64,000 nt of DNA, from the NCBI GenBank assembly GCA_934045075.1, contig OW203745.1, positions 9,933,873 to 9,997,872 on the forward strand, given 5' to 3'. Position numbers and translations under genes: made by a program. Below are positions 52,325 to 62,229 of the stretch, piece after piece. The stretch comes from Yponomeuta sedellus (taxonomy: Eukaryota; Arthropoda; Insecta; Lepidoptera; Yponomeutidae). Below the pieces are notes generated by a model, which was not told where the DNA came from, made no database searches, and saw nothing but the letters and a program-made list of their open reading frames with translations. Position 1 is the first letter of the stretch; every line of letters starts with the position of its first letter.

Positions 52325-52550
52325 ATAGTACATTACACAACTCGGGTGGTAATACAAAGAATGGCCGAGATCGCAGAAGTTTGCGGCCTGAGCTGCAAGC
52401 GAGGGACGTAAATATGCGATCGAGAGCTTTCTTTATTACCTCCCGTGTTGTGTACATCTTTTTAAGTACGGAAAAAGCCATTTTATTTCCACAAACTTCT
52501 GCAATCTCGGCCTTTCTTTGTATTACCACCCTAGTTGTGTAATGTACTAT
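52325..52550. mobile_element. 226-bp MITE with 60-bp inverted repeats
   Basis: Left ATAGTACATTACACAACTCG and right (reversed) ATAGTACATTACACAACTAG extend to GCAGAAGTTT with about 5 mismatches. TA flanks both ends. The centre holds CGGAAAAAGCCATTTTATTT. Superfamily probably Tc1/mariner by its TA target; no coding sequence. Confidence 0.85.
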
Positions 52551-52589
52551 TAAATTACTGATCTTACTGATTACTAGAGGAAACTTAAG

Positions 52590-52712
52590 TGCCTGAGGTG
52601 AACCATCACCTCAGTTCTTGAAAGTGCCAATCTGCGGTGGGCACGCGGGGTAATTAAGCCTATACTCTCTCTTTCTGAACGAAGACCAGTATCCTGCAGT
52701 GGGACATAGTTT
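52590..52712 (+). repeat. SINE-C 3' fragment
   Basis: GAAAGTGCCAATCTGCGGTG, CACGCGGGGTAATTAAGCC, TCTTTCTGAACGAAGACC. It also holds the small inverted repeat CTGAGGTGAACCATCACCTCAG. Confidence 0.8.
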
Positions 52713-52715
52713 ACT

Positions 52716-52933
52716 TTAAAAAACCTATTTTTAGAGGCTGAAAATTCCAACCGTGCCGGGATTCGAAGCCGCGGCCTCTGGCTATCCGTGCCAGCACTTT
52801 CCAACTGAGCTAATGGGCGATTCACCGGCATCAGTGAAATTTCGATCCTCTTTACAATATTCTCTGTAATTACGTACAAATAGGTTTTCTAAAATTGTCC
52901 TTAGCACGGGTTAGTGCATTAAAAATAATATAA
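52716..52933 (+). repeat. SINE-A lacking the sense arm
   Basis: AAAAAACCTATTTTTAGAGG, antisense arm (GTGCCGGGATTCGAAGCCGC), spacer to CTGTAATTACGTAC, then AAATAGGTTTTCTAAAATTG and the tail. Confidence 0.9.
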
Positions 52934-52969
52934 TGTGTATGTTAAAAAAATACTCACACCTTTTTCTCT

Positions 52970-53210
52970 GGCCTCGGTGTCGCAGCGGTTTGGCACGCTG
53001 ACTGTAAAACCGAAGGTCTCGGGTTCGTTCCCCGGCCCGGTCATACTAGGAAAAGAACTTTTCTAGTTTGTCTCGGGTCTTGGATGTTATCTATGTATTT
53101 ATTGTGTTAAATCTATCGTCGAGCTAGCACCTATAACACAAGTCATTTAGTTGTACTTATTATAGGGCTAACGAGATCTGAGTAATATGTCCATGAATAT
53201 TTATTTATTT
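52970..53210 (+). repeat. SINE-D, complete copy
   Basis: tRNA-like head CCTCGGTGTCGCAGCGGTTT with B box GGTCTCGGGTTCGTTCCCCG, body TTGTCTCGGGTCTTGGATG, TCGTCGAGCTAGCACCTATA and GGGCTAACGAGATCTGAGTA, ending CATGAATATTTATTTATTTA. Confidence 0.88.
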
Positions 53211-53284
53211 ATTATTATTATTTTTCATGAAGGAAGAAAGTAATGAACATTTATTGTCATGGAAGGTTTTAGTTTATTCACGTA

Positions 53285-53500
53285 GCCTGAAGACGTCCAA
53301 TTGCAGGGCGCAGGCTTTCTCTTAGAGAGCGAACATGGCAAGTTTGGCAAGTTCAAGCGCTTAGGTATAAGAATACCTCAGACGCCTGAGGTTCTGAGAT
53401 ATTCTAATACCTCAGCGCTCACGCGTTTCCTCACGATGTTTTCCTTCACCGTTAGCGCGTGGTACCGAGTGAATATCTAAGTTATTAATATAATACTAGC
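53285..53500 (-). repeat. SINE-C, rearranged
   Basis: Reversed 3' half (GCAGGGCGCAGGCTTTCTC, GCAAGTTCAAGCGCTTAGG), a small local duplication of the ACCTCAG motif, then CGTTTCCTCACGATGTTTTC and CACCGTTAGCGCGTGGTA. Confidence 0.8.
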
Positions 53501-53907
53501 AAAATTTGGACCTAGGTTGTCAATATACGAATTAAATTTAATTATTGATTCCCTGTTTTGGGCGGTCTTTTAGAGAACGGGACTTTCTGCAACGATCCCT
53601 TGATTTCGACTTCCCAAATTTAATTTCCACAATAATCATTTCCGTCGAGAAACCAGAAGAGAGGAATTAGTAGAGAGATAAAAATCAACAAAGGTCATAA
53701 TCTCGGTGAATTATTTATCCTAAGCAGATAAGTCAGATTTCGTTTAAATATTCAGCCCGCGGTCCATTCTGAAATTTCGCGGGGTTCCGAACGAGGTCGC
53801 GCCTTACATAAATTAAAAAGTAGGTGCGTACCGATTTTAATTATTTCAATGATTATGCGAGAGGCCAAACTTTGTGATAATAAAATGCCACTCTTTTTTT
53901 TAAAATA
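53501..53907. other. No gene recognised
   Basis: Unassigned. Confidence 0.4.
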
Positions 53908-54170
53908 GGGATGAGGAGATCCGCAGAAGAACCCGAGTTAGTGATATAGCTTAAGGATTAATCAGTTGAAGTGGCGGTGGGGGGAGGAGGGGGGCAGATA
54001 GCTCGAAGAACTGATGGCCGTTGGGGTGAAAAAGGACCTGGCGACCACCGACCGGACGACGCAGCGTGGGCTGGCCCTCCACCAGATGCTCAGACGACCT
54101 TATTACGGTGGATGCGGACGGCACACGACAGTGTAGCTTGGAAAACCATGAGAAAGGACTATATCCTGCG
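53908..54170 (+). pseudogene. LINE-G RT C-terminus
   Basis: DEEIRRRTRVSDIA, a stop, then GQIARRTDGRWGEKG and, after frameshifts, AWAGPPPDAQTTLL and TAHDSVAWKTMRK. This is the same family end as 16862-17190, with a G-run (GGGGGGAGGAGGGG) disrupting the frame. It abuts a 5S-SINE. Confidence 0.75.
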
Positions 54171-54171
54171 A

Positions 54172-54535
54172 TACATTATCAACCCTTGTATATCCCCACT
54201 GCTGAGGCACGGGTCTCTTCCTGCATCACAGGAAGGTTAGGCCATACTCCACCAAGGGGCCAAGTCCGGGTTGTCGGAGGATTGTAAGACAGAAGGGTCT
54301 TACTGTCAGAAGTTATCAAGCCGCCCATAAGGCCTCTGACATGGCTTAACGACTGTCATTACATGACGGCCAGAACCAACGGCTTAACGTACCTTGCGAA
54401 GCACGGAAGCGCTCGGAAAAAATGCCACTAGCGGTGGTCACGGGACGGTCACCCATTCTGCACCTGACCGCGCCCGATGTTGCTTAACTCAAGTGATTGA
54501 TTCCAATCACTCGGTTCCGCTAGGCCAAGAGCGCT
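54172..54535 (-). repeat. 5S-SINE (subfamily a), full length
   Basis: ATTATCAACCCTTGTATATC to CAAGTGATTGATTCCAATCA, CTCGGTTCC and AGGCCAAGAGCGCTT. Confidence 0.92.
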
Positions 54536-55102
54536 TATGTCCTGTAGTTGGCGTCAAATGACTATTGATGATGATGAAGATGAGTTTTTTTATTTCGATG
54601 GTAAGTTTATACTGTACACATATCAGTGGTTTATGATATTAGCCCCTATACTAAGCCAACCATACACTGGTGGTGTAAGCAAAATGTGTTATGTTATGCG
54701 TATAAAGATCGCACTAGTGTCAAGCATACATCAATATACTCGTAGTAAGCAGTAGGAAGACTGTACTAGAATTCTGCATCTTTTTATATGCTACAAAATA
54801 GACGCAGCGTTTGATACTTTCCGTCATTCCTTATGATTCCCTATTTATTTTTGTTTTTATACTAAAACCTTGACACAAAAATTGATCTTTATAACGATGA
54901 AGTTGCCGAAATGCTCGTCCACTGCTCGATATAGATCATCTCCAGAGTACGCCAAAAAGACGTTCAAGTAGGTGAGTCGTTGGTAGAGACGAGACGATTA
55001 GAGGTTGAGACTTGTAAGCGATAACTGTACCGCTAAAGTGCAACTGAAGTTCAGTGAGATAGAAAGACACGCTGTGTGAGTCCATGTAACATTATTTATT
55101 TA
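54536..55102. other. No gene recognised
   Basis: GATGATGATGAAGATGA at 54568 is simple sequence. The rest is unassigned. Confidence 0.4.
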
Positions 55103-55262
55103 TTTGTACATACATACATAACCTCACGCCTGTATCCCAAGGGGGTAGGCAGAGAGGAGGGACTGCCACTTGCCACGATCCTGACAGATCACCTTCGCTT
55201 CATCCATGTTCATAAGTCGTTGCATACACGCACGGCGGTTCCGGGTACTTTTTGTCTTCCCC
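55103..55262 (-). repeat. LINE-F 3' coding fragment
   Basis: CATAACCTCACGCCTGTATC to GCATACACGCACGGCGG in reverse. It is cut at TTCCCCTTT. Confidence 0.8.
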
Positions 55263-55309
55263 TTTATTTTTATTTATGTAACCTATATAAAGACTATGTG
55301 AAGCAAACC

Positions 55310-55480
55310 TTCTCTTATAGATATGGGCTTGAGTATGGACTTAATTACCACGCGTGCTAACCGCAGATCGACGATTTCAAGCACCGAGGTGACCTTAGAC
55401 AGATTTTCACACGATATTCTCCTTCAAATCCACCGAATGCTATTGCTTCAATAACTTGCAATTTCAAACGATTTCTGCAG
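55310..55480 (-). repeat. SINE-C fragment, worn
   Basis: TAATTACCACGCGTGCTAAC, CGATTTCAAGCACCGAGG and ATATTCTCCTTCAAATCCAC in reverse family order. Confidence 0.65.
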
Positions 55481-55605
55481 AACTCGGATATATGCGACCT
55501 AATTGCTGTTAGAACGATGGTATTTGTGATAGCAATTTGTATGGGATTTTTACAAATACACGATTGGAATCGTTCAGAATTTGGTGCGCGTAATGTAGGA
55601 GCACT

Positions 55606-55890
55606 ACATAACATAACCTCACGCCTGTATCCCAGAGGGGTGGGCAGAGACCAAGGACTGCCACTTGCCACGATCTTGACAGATCACCGTCGCTTCATCA
55701 ACGTTCATAAGTCGTTGCATGCACGCACGGCGGTGTCGGGTACTTCTTATCTTCCCCTTTACTAACACATCCCCTATTTGGTCGACGTATGTACGCCTGG
55801 GACGTCCCTTACCAGCCCTACCACTCACATTCGCAATATATATTTGTTTCGTCAATAGTTCTTCCTTCATCCACTCCACATGTCCAAACT
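55606..55890 (-). pseudogene. LINE-F RT C-terminus, best copy
   Basis: An 86-codon open stretch (55879 to the TGA at 55619-55621) reads EWMKEELLTKQIYIANVSG, GKGRPRRTYVDQIGDVL, RSTRHRRACMQRLMNVDEA and KWQSLVSAHPSGIQA. The GRPR..Y..Q and RR..CM..LM blocks are typical of the last domain of insect non-LTR RT proteins. The apparent start is internal; the 5' part of the element is missing. Downstream (lower coordinates) is GGTTATGTTATG, the family tail. Eight other fragments of this family lie in the window. Confidence 0.85.
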
Positions 55891-57347
55891 AACGCAACAT
55901 TCCTTCCTCAATTCTAGTCACTACATCCTCTTTCAGTCCACAACGTTCTCAAATCAGACTAGAATGTATGAGCAGATTATTGTCAATGTAAGTGTAGTTT
56001 TATTTAGATTTGCTGTACCTACATATTTCCTTAAATTTAAATTTATTGACTTAACGATAACCGAAGGCAGGCGTTTGAAACCATAGTACAGGATGTACTT
56101 AGTTTGGTTTCTAATGTGATAGAAAATTACGCATACTAATAACTAAGGCAACCTGTAAATTAGCATAACTTTACACGTATACTGATGTCTGTTGCTCAAT
56201 AATAGTACATTATGGTACTAGTATGTAACATTGGTGATCACTGCCAAGGCGCCATTGAGACCCGAGCCGTAGGCGAGGCTCTGGCTTAAGAGAGCCAAGG
56301 ACGGTAATCATCAATACACACGTGTATCATACAACGTTTTTCAACACACTTGCGAAAAAAATAACAATAAAAACTCATTCTAATTTTAATAGTGGAAACG
56401 AGTTGTGAATTGTGATTTGTGAAAAATCTTTCGCTATGGCGGGAAAAATGATTGAGTTTTCCTATGCGCGCGCATTGCGATCGGCCACAGACTAAACGGA
56501 TGATTTTTTTTTACTTTCCGCGCATAGAATTTGCGCCTATTCTGCCACGTACAAAATGGAGAGTTTAAAGTTTTCTTTTATTACAGAGAAAGTAAAAGTT
56601 ATATTTGAGTAAAAGTTTTATTTATTAAACACGTACGATTAAAAATATCTATTTAAATAACAAGTTGCATCAAATGAGCAAGCAATAGAAACATTAATTT
56701 ATTTGTTCTATTGAACACGATCTTTTGTATGAATAGAAACTTTTAAGAATAAAGCAACTCTATCAATAACTAAAAAAAAATCTATTACTCCCTAGTGAGT
56801 TATAGCAACGAAAAAGTCCCAGTTTGATTATGGGTGTCATTATGTGCCTGATTGCGGTGACCACAGAGCCACTTTATGAGCAACTGTGTTGAAAATATCT
56901 TTATCTTATCTTTATCTATCTAACTTCACAACTTGTACGTAACTTAGAAAACAAAATATTAGTCTCGAATTTTTGAAAATCTACTCTCCATTGGTGCCAT
57001 AGACCATGTTTCCTTATCTAGCAAGCAGAGTCACGGAAAGTAAAACCAGTCTCAATAAATTAATCAACTGCGGTTTTTTATTCTCCCTTCGCGTAATAAC
57101 TTTTCCAAGTCACGTTTCCCTTTCAACTGAAGTTTTAATTATGGTATTTCCAATGCTTTGACACGCCTTGTCCTTTTTTGTTTTTGAAACTTTCTATAAG
57201 CTTCGCGTTTTCTCGTGTATTAAGTACTAAATAGTTATAATATTATGATTGCCTATTCGATGCGCAATTTATGTCGCAAAATCATTTTCGTGTAAGTCAG
57301 CAATTAAACAAATGTGTTTAGTAACATTCCAATACTTACATCATCGT
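55891..57347. other. No gene; one possible dispersed repeat
   Basis: TAATAGTACATTATGG at 56200 begins a 130-bp GC-richer segment with GACCCGAGCCGTAGGCGAGG and weak inverted ends (TTGGTGATCAC, GGTAATCATCAA). The rest is AT-rich with SINE-C scraps near 56925-56960. No exon recognised. Confidence 0.45.
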
Positions 57348-57690
57348 CAAGGTCTCCACCGAGGGGCATGGGTCTCTTTCCTAAGGAATGTATATAGGCC
57401 ATACTCCACAGGGCCAAGTCCGGATTGGCGGAGGCTTGCAAGACTAGTGACTGGTCTTAAATTCAGAAGTTTTTAAACCGCCCAAAGGCCTCTGACTTGG
57501 CTTAACGACTGCCTTCTATCGACGGCAGCCGGAACCAACTGCTTAACGCGCCTTGCGAAGCACGGAACCGCTTGAAAACATGCCACTATCGTTAGTCATA
57601 TACGGTCTGCCATCCATGCACTGAACGCGCCCTATGTTGCTTAACCTTCGTGATCGTTTAAGATCACTCGAGCAGCCGGGGTTACGAGCG
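57348..57690 (-). repeat. 5S-SINE (subfamily b), full length
   Basis: CTCCACCGAGGGGCATGGGT, CTAAGGAATGTATATAGG, GCTTGCAAGACTAGTGACTG to TTGCTTAACCTTCGTGATCG and AAGATCACTCGAGC. It is more diverged than the subfamily a copies, suggesting greater age. Confidence 0.88.
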
Positions 57691-57794
57691 ATTCGCAATA
57701 CACACATACTCGTGTAATATTCAGGAAACCTGAAATAACTGTGGTCAATTATTGAAATATGATTATGTGTCAATTATTGAAATACGATTATGAG

Positions 57795-58380
57795 ATATTG
57801 AGACCATCTTTGTCTTGCAGAAGAGAGCGATCAGATTTATTAATAAGCTAGGCAGTAGAGATTCGTAAAGAGATTTCTTTAAAGAAACTAACATCCTGAC
57901 AGTTGCCAGTCAGTATATCTGTCAAAACATTAGGTATGTACGTCAGAAAAATTTCAGTAACTTTAAAACTTTGGGTAGCTAACACAATGTAAATACTAGA
58001 AATAAACAAAAACTCTCGTTCCCACTATTTAGGCTGGCAAAGGTTAATACATCCTTCATGGGGCATTATATACGCTTCTATCTGGTTCAAAAAATGTGTA
58101 AAGTACACTTTGTGCCAAAAGGGCTACTATAGCATAAAGGATTATTTAGATGACTATAATGTCTGGAATTAAAGCCAGTACAATACATGAGTTCTATGTT
58201 TTAAAACAATTATGTAAACTCTGTTAATTAAGGACTTTGAAAAGACTAAATTTGGAGTTTTTGTGTCCATTTTTTCTCCAAAATGATCTAGATTTTGAAA
58301 TGAAGACCTAGTGTGAATTGTAGCATTCATTAAGCCGCAGCTTCTGCGCGTCTTTGAATTAAACCTTTTCATTTACCGTT
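57795..58380 (+). pseudogene. Jockey/CR1-type LINE C-terminus and 3' UTR
   Basis: FVLQKRAIRFINKLGSRDS, ETNILTVASQYICQNIRYVR and WFKKCVKYTLCQKGYY, with stops and frameshifts between, trace the end of a jockey/CR1 RT ORF. A 3' UTR follows and ends GAATTAAACCTTTTCATTTA. The 3' two-thirds matches 39200-39575. Confidence 0.8.
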
Positions 58381-58577
58381 TCGAATACTGTCTTCGTTAA
58401 TTTGTGAAATACATTAAAAAATTTAAGCACAGAAACTTTAAAATGCATCAGTTCTCAGCACCCCAACCTAAAAACATACTCTAAACTTAATTTAATAACT
58501 TTTCTAGTTCGGAAAGGGCGATCGGGTTTGTTCGGTGAAAACAGGCATGAGTCTATTAGTCCGAACAAGGTGAAATA

Positions 58578-59375
58578 CGACGGCGTAGGTTTACTGAAGG
58601 CGAGCCCACGGCCTAGTAGATAAATAGATAGATAGAGAACACTTAATCTTCTATATAAAAGGGATTGCTGTTCGCTAGTCTCACTAAAACTCGAGAACGG
58701 CTGGACCGATATGGCTGATTTTTATTTTTTTATTTTTGTGAAACTCCAAGAAGAAAGGTTTAAATGGTCACAAAATATGGAGATATTATGAAAACTTTGG
58801 CGGTACGAAGTTCGCCGGGACAAATAGTCGTATATAAAAACGAATTTACACAGATAATACATCGTAGTACATCAGCACTGGACGTATGACGTAGGTTTAC
58901 TGATGGTGAGCCCACGGACTAGTGGATAAATAGGTAGTTAGAGAACACTTAATCGTACATAAAAACGAATTTACACAGATACTACATTCTAGTACATCAG
59001 CTCACCACGTATGAGGTATGTTTACTGATAGCGAGGCCACAATCTAGTAGATAAATATATAGATGGATAGATAGATAGAGAGCACTTAATCGTACATAAA
59101 AACGAATTTACACAGATACTACATCCTAGTACATCAGCACTCGACGTATGACGTAGGTTTACTGATGGCGAAACCACGAACTAGTAGATAAAAAGATAGT
59201 TAGTGAACGCTTAATCGTACATAAAAAATGAATTCACACAGATGTTACATCTTAGTACAGTCATCCATACCGGGCGGATGACGTGGGTTTACTGATTGCA
59301 AGCCCACGGCCTAGTAGATAGATAGATAGAGAACATAACCCTAAAAAGTAAATTATACAGATATTACATCCGCAC
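58578..59375. repeat. Tandem array, about five units of 122-137 bp
   Basis: CGTACATAAAAACGAATTTA begins units at 58829, 58954, 59091 and 59216, with a diverged last unit near 59340. Each unit contains CACAGATACTACATC, GTACATCAGC, GTAGGTTTACTGATGGCGAG and a TAGATAGATAG tract. The first unit is split by the Helitron at 58647-58827. Confidence 0.92.
58647..58827 (+). mobile_element. 181-bp Helitron inserted in the tandem array
   Basis: Starts TCTTCTATATAAAAGGG, has GAGAACGGCTGGACCGATAT, a 3' stem (GGCG...CGCC in GGCGGTACGAAGTTCGCC) and ends GGGACAAATAG. It lies between A58646 and T58828; unsplit units read CTTAATCGTACAT, so removing it restores the unit exactly. The terminal CTAG consensus has become ATAG. 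Confidence 0.9.
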
Positions 59376-59669
59376 CCAGTTTTAACTTTTTAACTCTGTA
59401 GAACAAAAACAGTACAAGCGGAAACGTTCACGAAATACGTCTTCTTTTCACCCTGACATGCAGTCAGTTAATATCAAGGGGCTTAATTCATTTCAGCGCA
59501 GACAAAGCGGGGCTAGCGGCTGCGATTTGCATTTGAATACACCGTCCGGTCGCGCCATAATATTAATACAGTACACTTGAAGACCAGAGGACCTCAGTGC
59601 TGTATTCTGACCTAATTGTGAAGGAATACACCAGATCTGCACATTTAATTTTCCTGTGATTGTTTTTGA
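59376..59669. other. No gene recognised
   Basis: Unassigned. Confidence 0.4.
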
Positions 59670-59812
59670 ACATGAACCGGCGTGCGTGGATGCAACAACT
59701 AACGAACATTGATGAAGCGAAGGTGATCTGTCAGGATCGTGGCAAGTGGCAGTCCCTACTCTCTGCCTACCCCTCTGGGGTACAGGCGTGAGGTTCTGTT
59801 ATGTTTACTTGT
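59670..59812 (+). repeat. LINE-F 3' coding end
   Basis: GAACCGGCGTGCGTGGATGC, GAACATTGATGAAGCGAAGG, CTGTCAGGATCGTGGCAAGT and CTGGGGTACAGGCGTGAGG. Confidence 0.85.
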
Positions 59813-60149
59813 GTTGTGTGAACATGAAATTCAAATATTTTATTACATAAATTGTTATTTCCACGATTTAACCTTGCCAAATTAATTAATTTTTTTAAGG
59901 AGAAGTATATACAATTCTACAATAAAAATCCTCTAGATACTATATTAGAGTTAACGCTGACGCGGTTTAAAAATGTGTCAAACATACTCAGTGTAGAAAA
60001 AAGTCTATTATAACATGAAGGATTAATTGGAAGATTGGAGAATTAAATAATATTTACGAGGATGATAACATCTAGTGTAGTATAACTTTAAGTTTAAGAC
60101 TGTTAGTTAAGTTAAACTCATAGCAAATTATAAAAGTGGAGTTAAGCAT
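59813..60149. other. No gene; LINE C-terminal scrap near 59945-60030
   Basis: ACGCGGTTTAAAAATGTGTC...TATTATAACATGAAGGATTA resembles the LINE end at 39290. Confidence 0.5.
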
Positions 60150-60358
60150 TAAGCCTTTGGTGCCAGCTGTCATGTAATGGCAGTAGTTAAGCCATGACAG
60201 AGGCCTTATGGAACTTCCGACAGTAAGGCCCGCCACTGTCTTACAATTCTCCACCAAACGGGTCTTGACCCCCGTGGTGGAGTATCGCCTAACCTTCCTG
60301 CGACGCAGGAAGAGACTCGTGCCTCAGCAGTAGGGACATACAAGGGTTGATATCGAAA
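60150..60358 (+). repeat. 5S-SINE (subfamily a) 3' half, sense
   Basis: AAGCCTTTGGTGCCAGCTGT to CATACAAGGGTTGATATCGA; the 5S-like head is missing. Confidence 0.9.
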
Positions 60359-60423
60359 TGTGGAGTTGCTTTGTTAGCTTCTTCTCCACATACTCTATTA
60401 CTTGTAAAACTAACACCAAACCC

Positions 60424-60550
60424 TCAGATCTTGGATGTTTACATGTTTGTGATGTCGTTATTTCTGGTTCCCACGACACAGGGTATCCTAGTGTGGGGCC
60501 AGAAGCAATGTATGTACCTGTATGTACATGTTATGTTATGTTATGTTATT
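60424..60550 (+). repeat. SINE-B body, head missing
   Basis: GATCTTGGATGTTTACATGT to GGGGCCAGAAGCAATGTATG and TATGTTATGTTATGTTATT. Confidence 0.9.
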
Positions 60551-60949
60551 TTCAAATGTTATAGAACGATAGTTGTTGTAAAGGACAAATTGGCAGCCAG
60601 TTTGAATTATGCGCCAAAATATATATTTTTTTACGTTGGCTCTATTGTATCTCGCTGCTGGGCAAAGGCCTCCACTTGACTCACACTAAGGCACTGTTTG
60701 TCTTTGTTACTCGCACCGCACACCCCCGAAAATCTGAATTGAAAAACAATTAAGGTCTTAACTCCAGAGACCGAAGAGCCGTTTTACGCCGCCTATGCTA
60801 ATGTAGCGTGCCACTCAGGTGAGGGCGAGTAATCAGTGGAACTTGCCAAGTTTTCGAAGGTCAAAGGTCTAACACAGCAGCTGAGTGGTCAGAATACCAA
60901 GACACTCCAAGCGTTTATATGAATTCCCTGTGGACGAGCATGCATTAAA
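60551..60949. other. No gene recognised
   Basis: Unassigned. Confidence 0.4.
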
Positions 60950-61200
60950 TCCTTAGTAATATTATAACCCTGAAAGTTTGTAAGTATGGATGGATGTTTG
61001 TTACTCTTTTACGTAAAAACTACTGAATTTTAACGAAACTTTACAAATTCTAATGCATAAGCCATAGCATTAGAATAACACATAGGCTACAATTTATAAA
61101 GATATTGTGTGAATTGTCCAAAGCATGACGATAAGTGTCAAGTACGTAGGACAAATCTTCCCGATAACCGTGCGCAACCGAAGTCGCGGGCACCAGCTAG
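60950..61200 (+). mobile_element. 251-bp Helitron-like element
   Basis: TC at 60950-60951 follows A60949, and CTAG at 61197-61200 precedes T61201, so both termini and the A/T target fit a Helitron. A GC-rich 3' stem-loop (GTGCGC...GCGGGCAC) ends 3 bases before CTAG. Shares TAATATTATAA and TGTTTGTTACTCTTTTACGT with the element at 15668. Non-coding. Confidence 0.8.
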
Positions 61201-62229
61201 TCTAGAATAATTATATTTCTATGGGGCAAAAAGTGAACGTTAACAACGTATAAAGCCAGACGACTTGAAGAAAAATCTGGTCAATTGCTATGAGTTAGCA
61301 ATAAACACACAAGATTTTTTAATCGACCTTTTCAGTAACATTGACCATAACTTTGAAAATAACAATAGAAAACTATTGTCATTTTCTAAGACATACACCG
61401 TGTGCTCAAAATACGTAAATGCAAATGCAAAATACAAAAAAACCCAAGGCCATTTGTTCAGGTTATTTGTCGGCAATTATACTAATCCTACAATGAAGCA
61501 CGTTAACCATTATGATGAAAAAGAGGTAACTTTTCGTCACCGCAAAGGAACTTTCTTCAGTTCTCTTCATTGCTGAGAAAAAAGAAGTGCGTAATCACAC
61601 ATACGTATAATTATTATAATTGAAAAATTAAGAATGTAACAAAAGCCTAATAACATGAATAAATATAACTTTAGATAACTAAAAATAACTTTTTGTTCTG
61701 TATTCAAAATGACTAATCATTTTAGTCTTTATTTATTTATATTAACTTTTAATTGTATGTATATTTACTCGTATTATCTTTAGTTACTAAATAAAATAAT
61801 ACTCTTATAACTTTAAGTAAGGTTTATTGGATGTTCTTATATGTTAATAATTAGTTTTTTATATTTTTTTTACAATTATGAGTAAATTAAGTAGGGTTTC
61901 GAATATCTACCGCGTCTTCAGTTTTGTTGTATAACCCTGTACTTTTGTTGCCGGTAGCGACCTCTAAAAGGGCTTCAAAATGTCCAAAAAAAATACTGTA
62001 TAAGTTTTTACCACATGGAAGGCATATGAAAGGATGCCCCACAAAGATTTAAAAAAAAGTTACATATTTTTTTAAGCCCCCTCGTTCGTATGTGGGGACC
62101 GCCATCGCGCTGGTGTGTCTCGCCCTTAATTTGCGAAGAGGCCGAAAAGGCCTTAAAGTCTAATACGAGTACTTACATAGTTTTTTAATAGAATAATTGA
62201 TATTTGTATAGTATTTTCTAAGGTTAACA
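61201..62229. other. No gene recognised; one unassigned frame
   Basis: A 103-codon plus frame at 61265-61576 (KKNLVNCYELAINTQDF...) is AT-rich and unlike anything I know; chance is likely. The rest is AT-rich. Confidence 0.4.

Noticed and set aside
61265..61576. 103-codon frame as a host exon
   Set aside because: AT-rich composition, no splice-site context, no recognisable domain.
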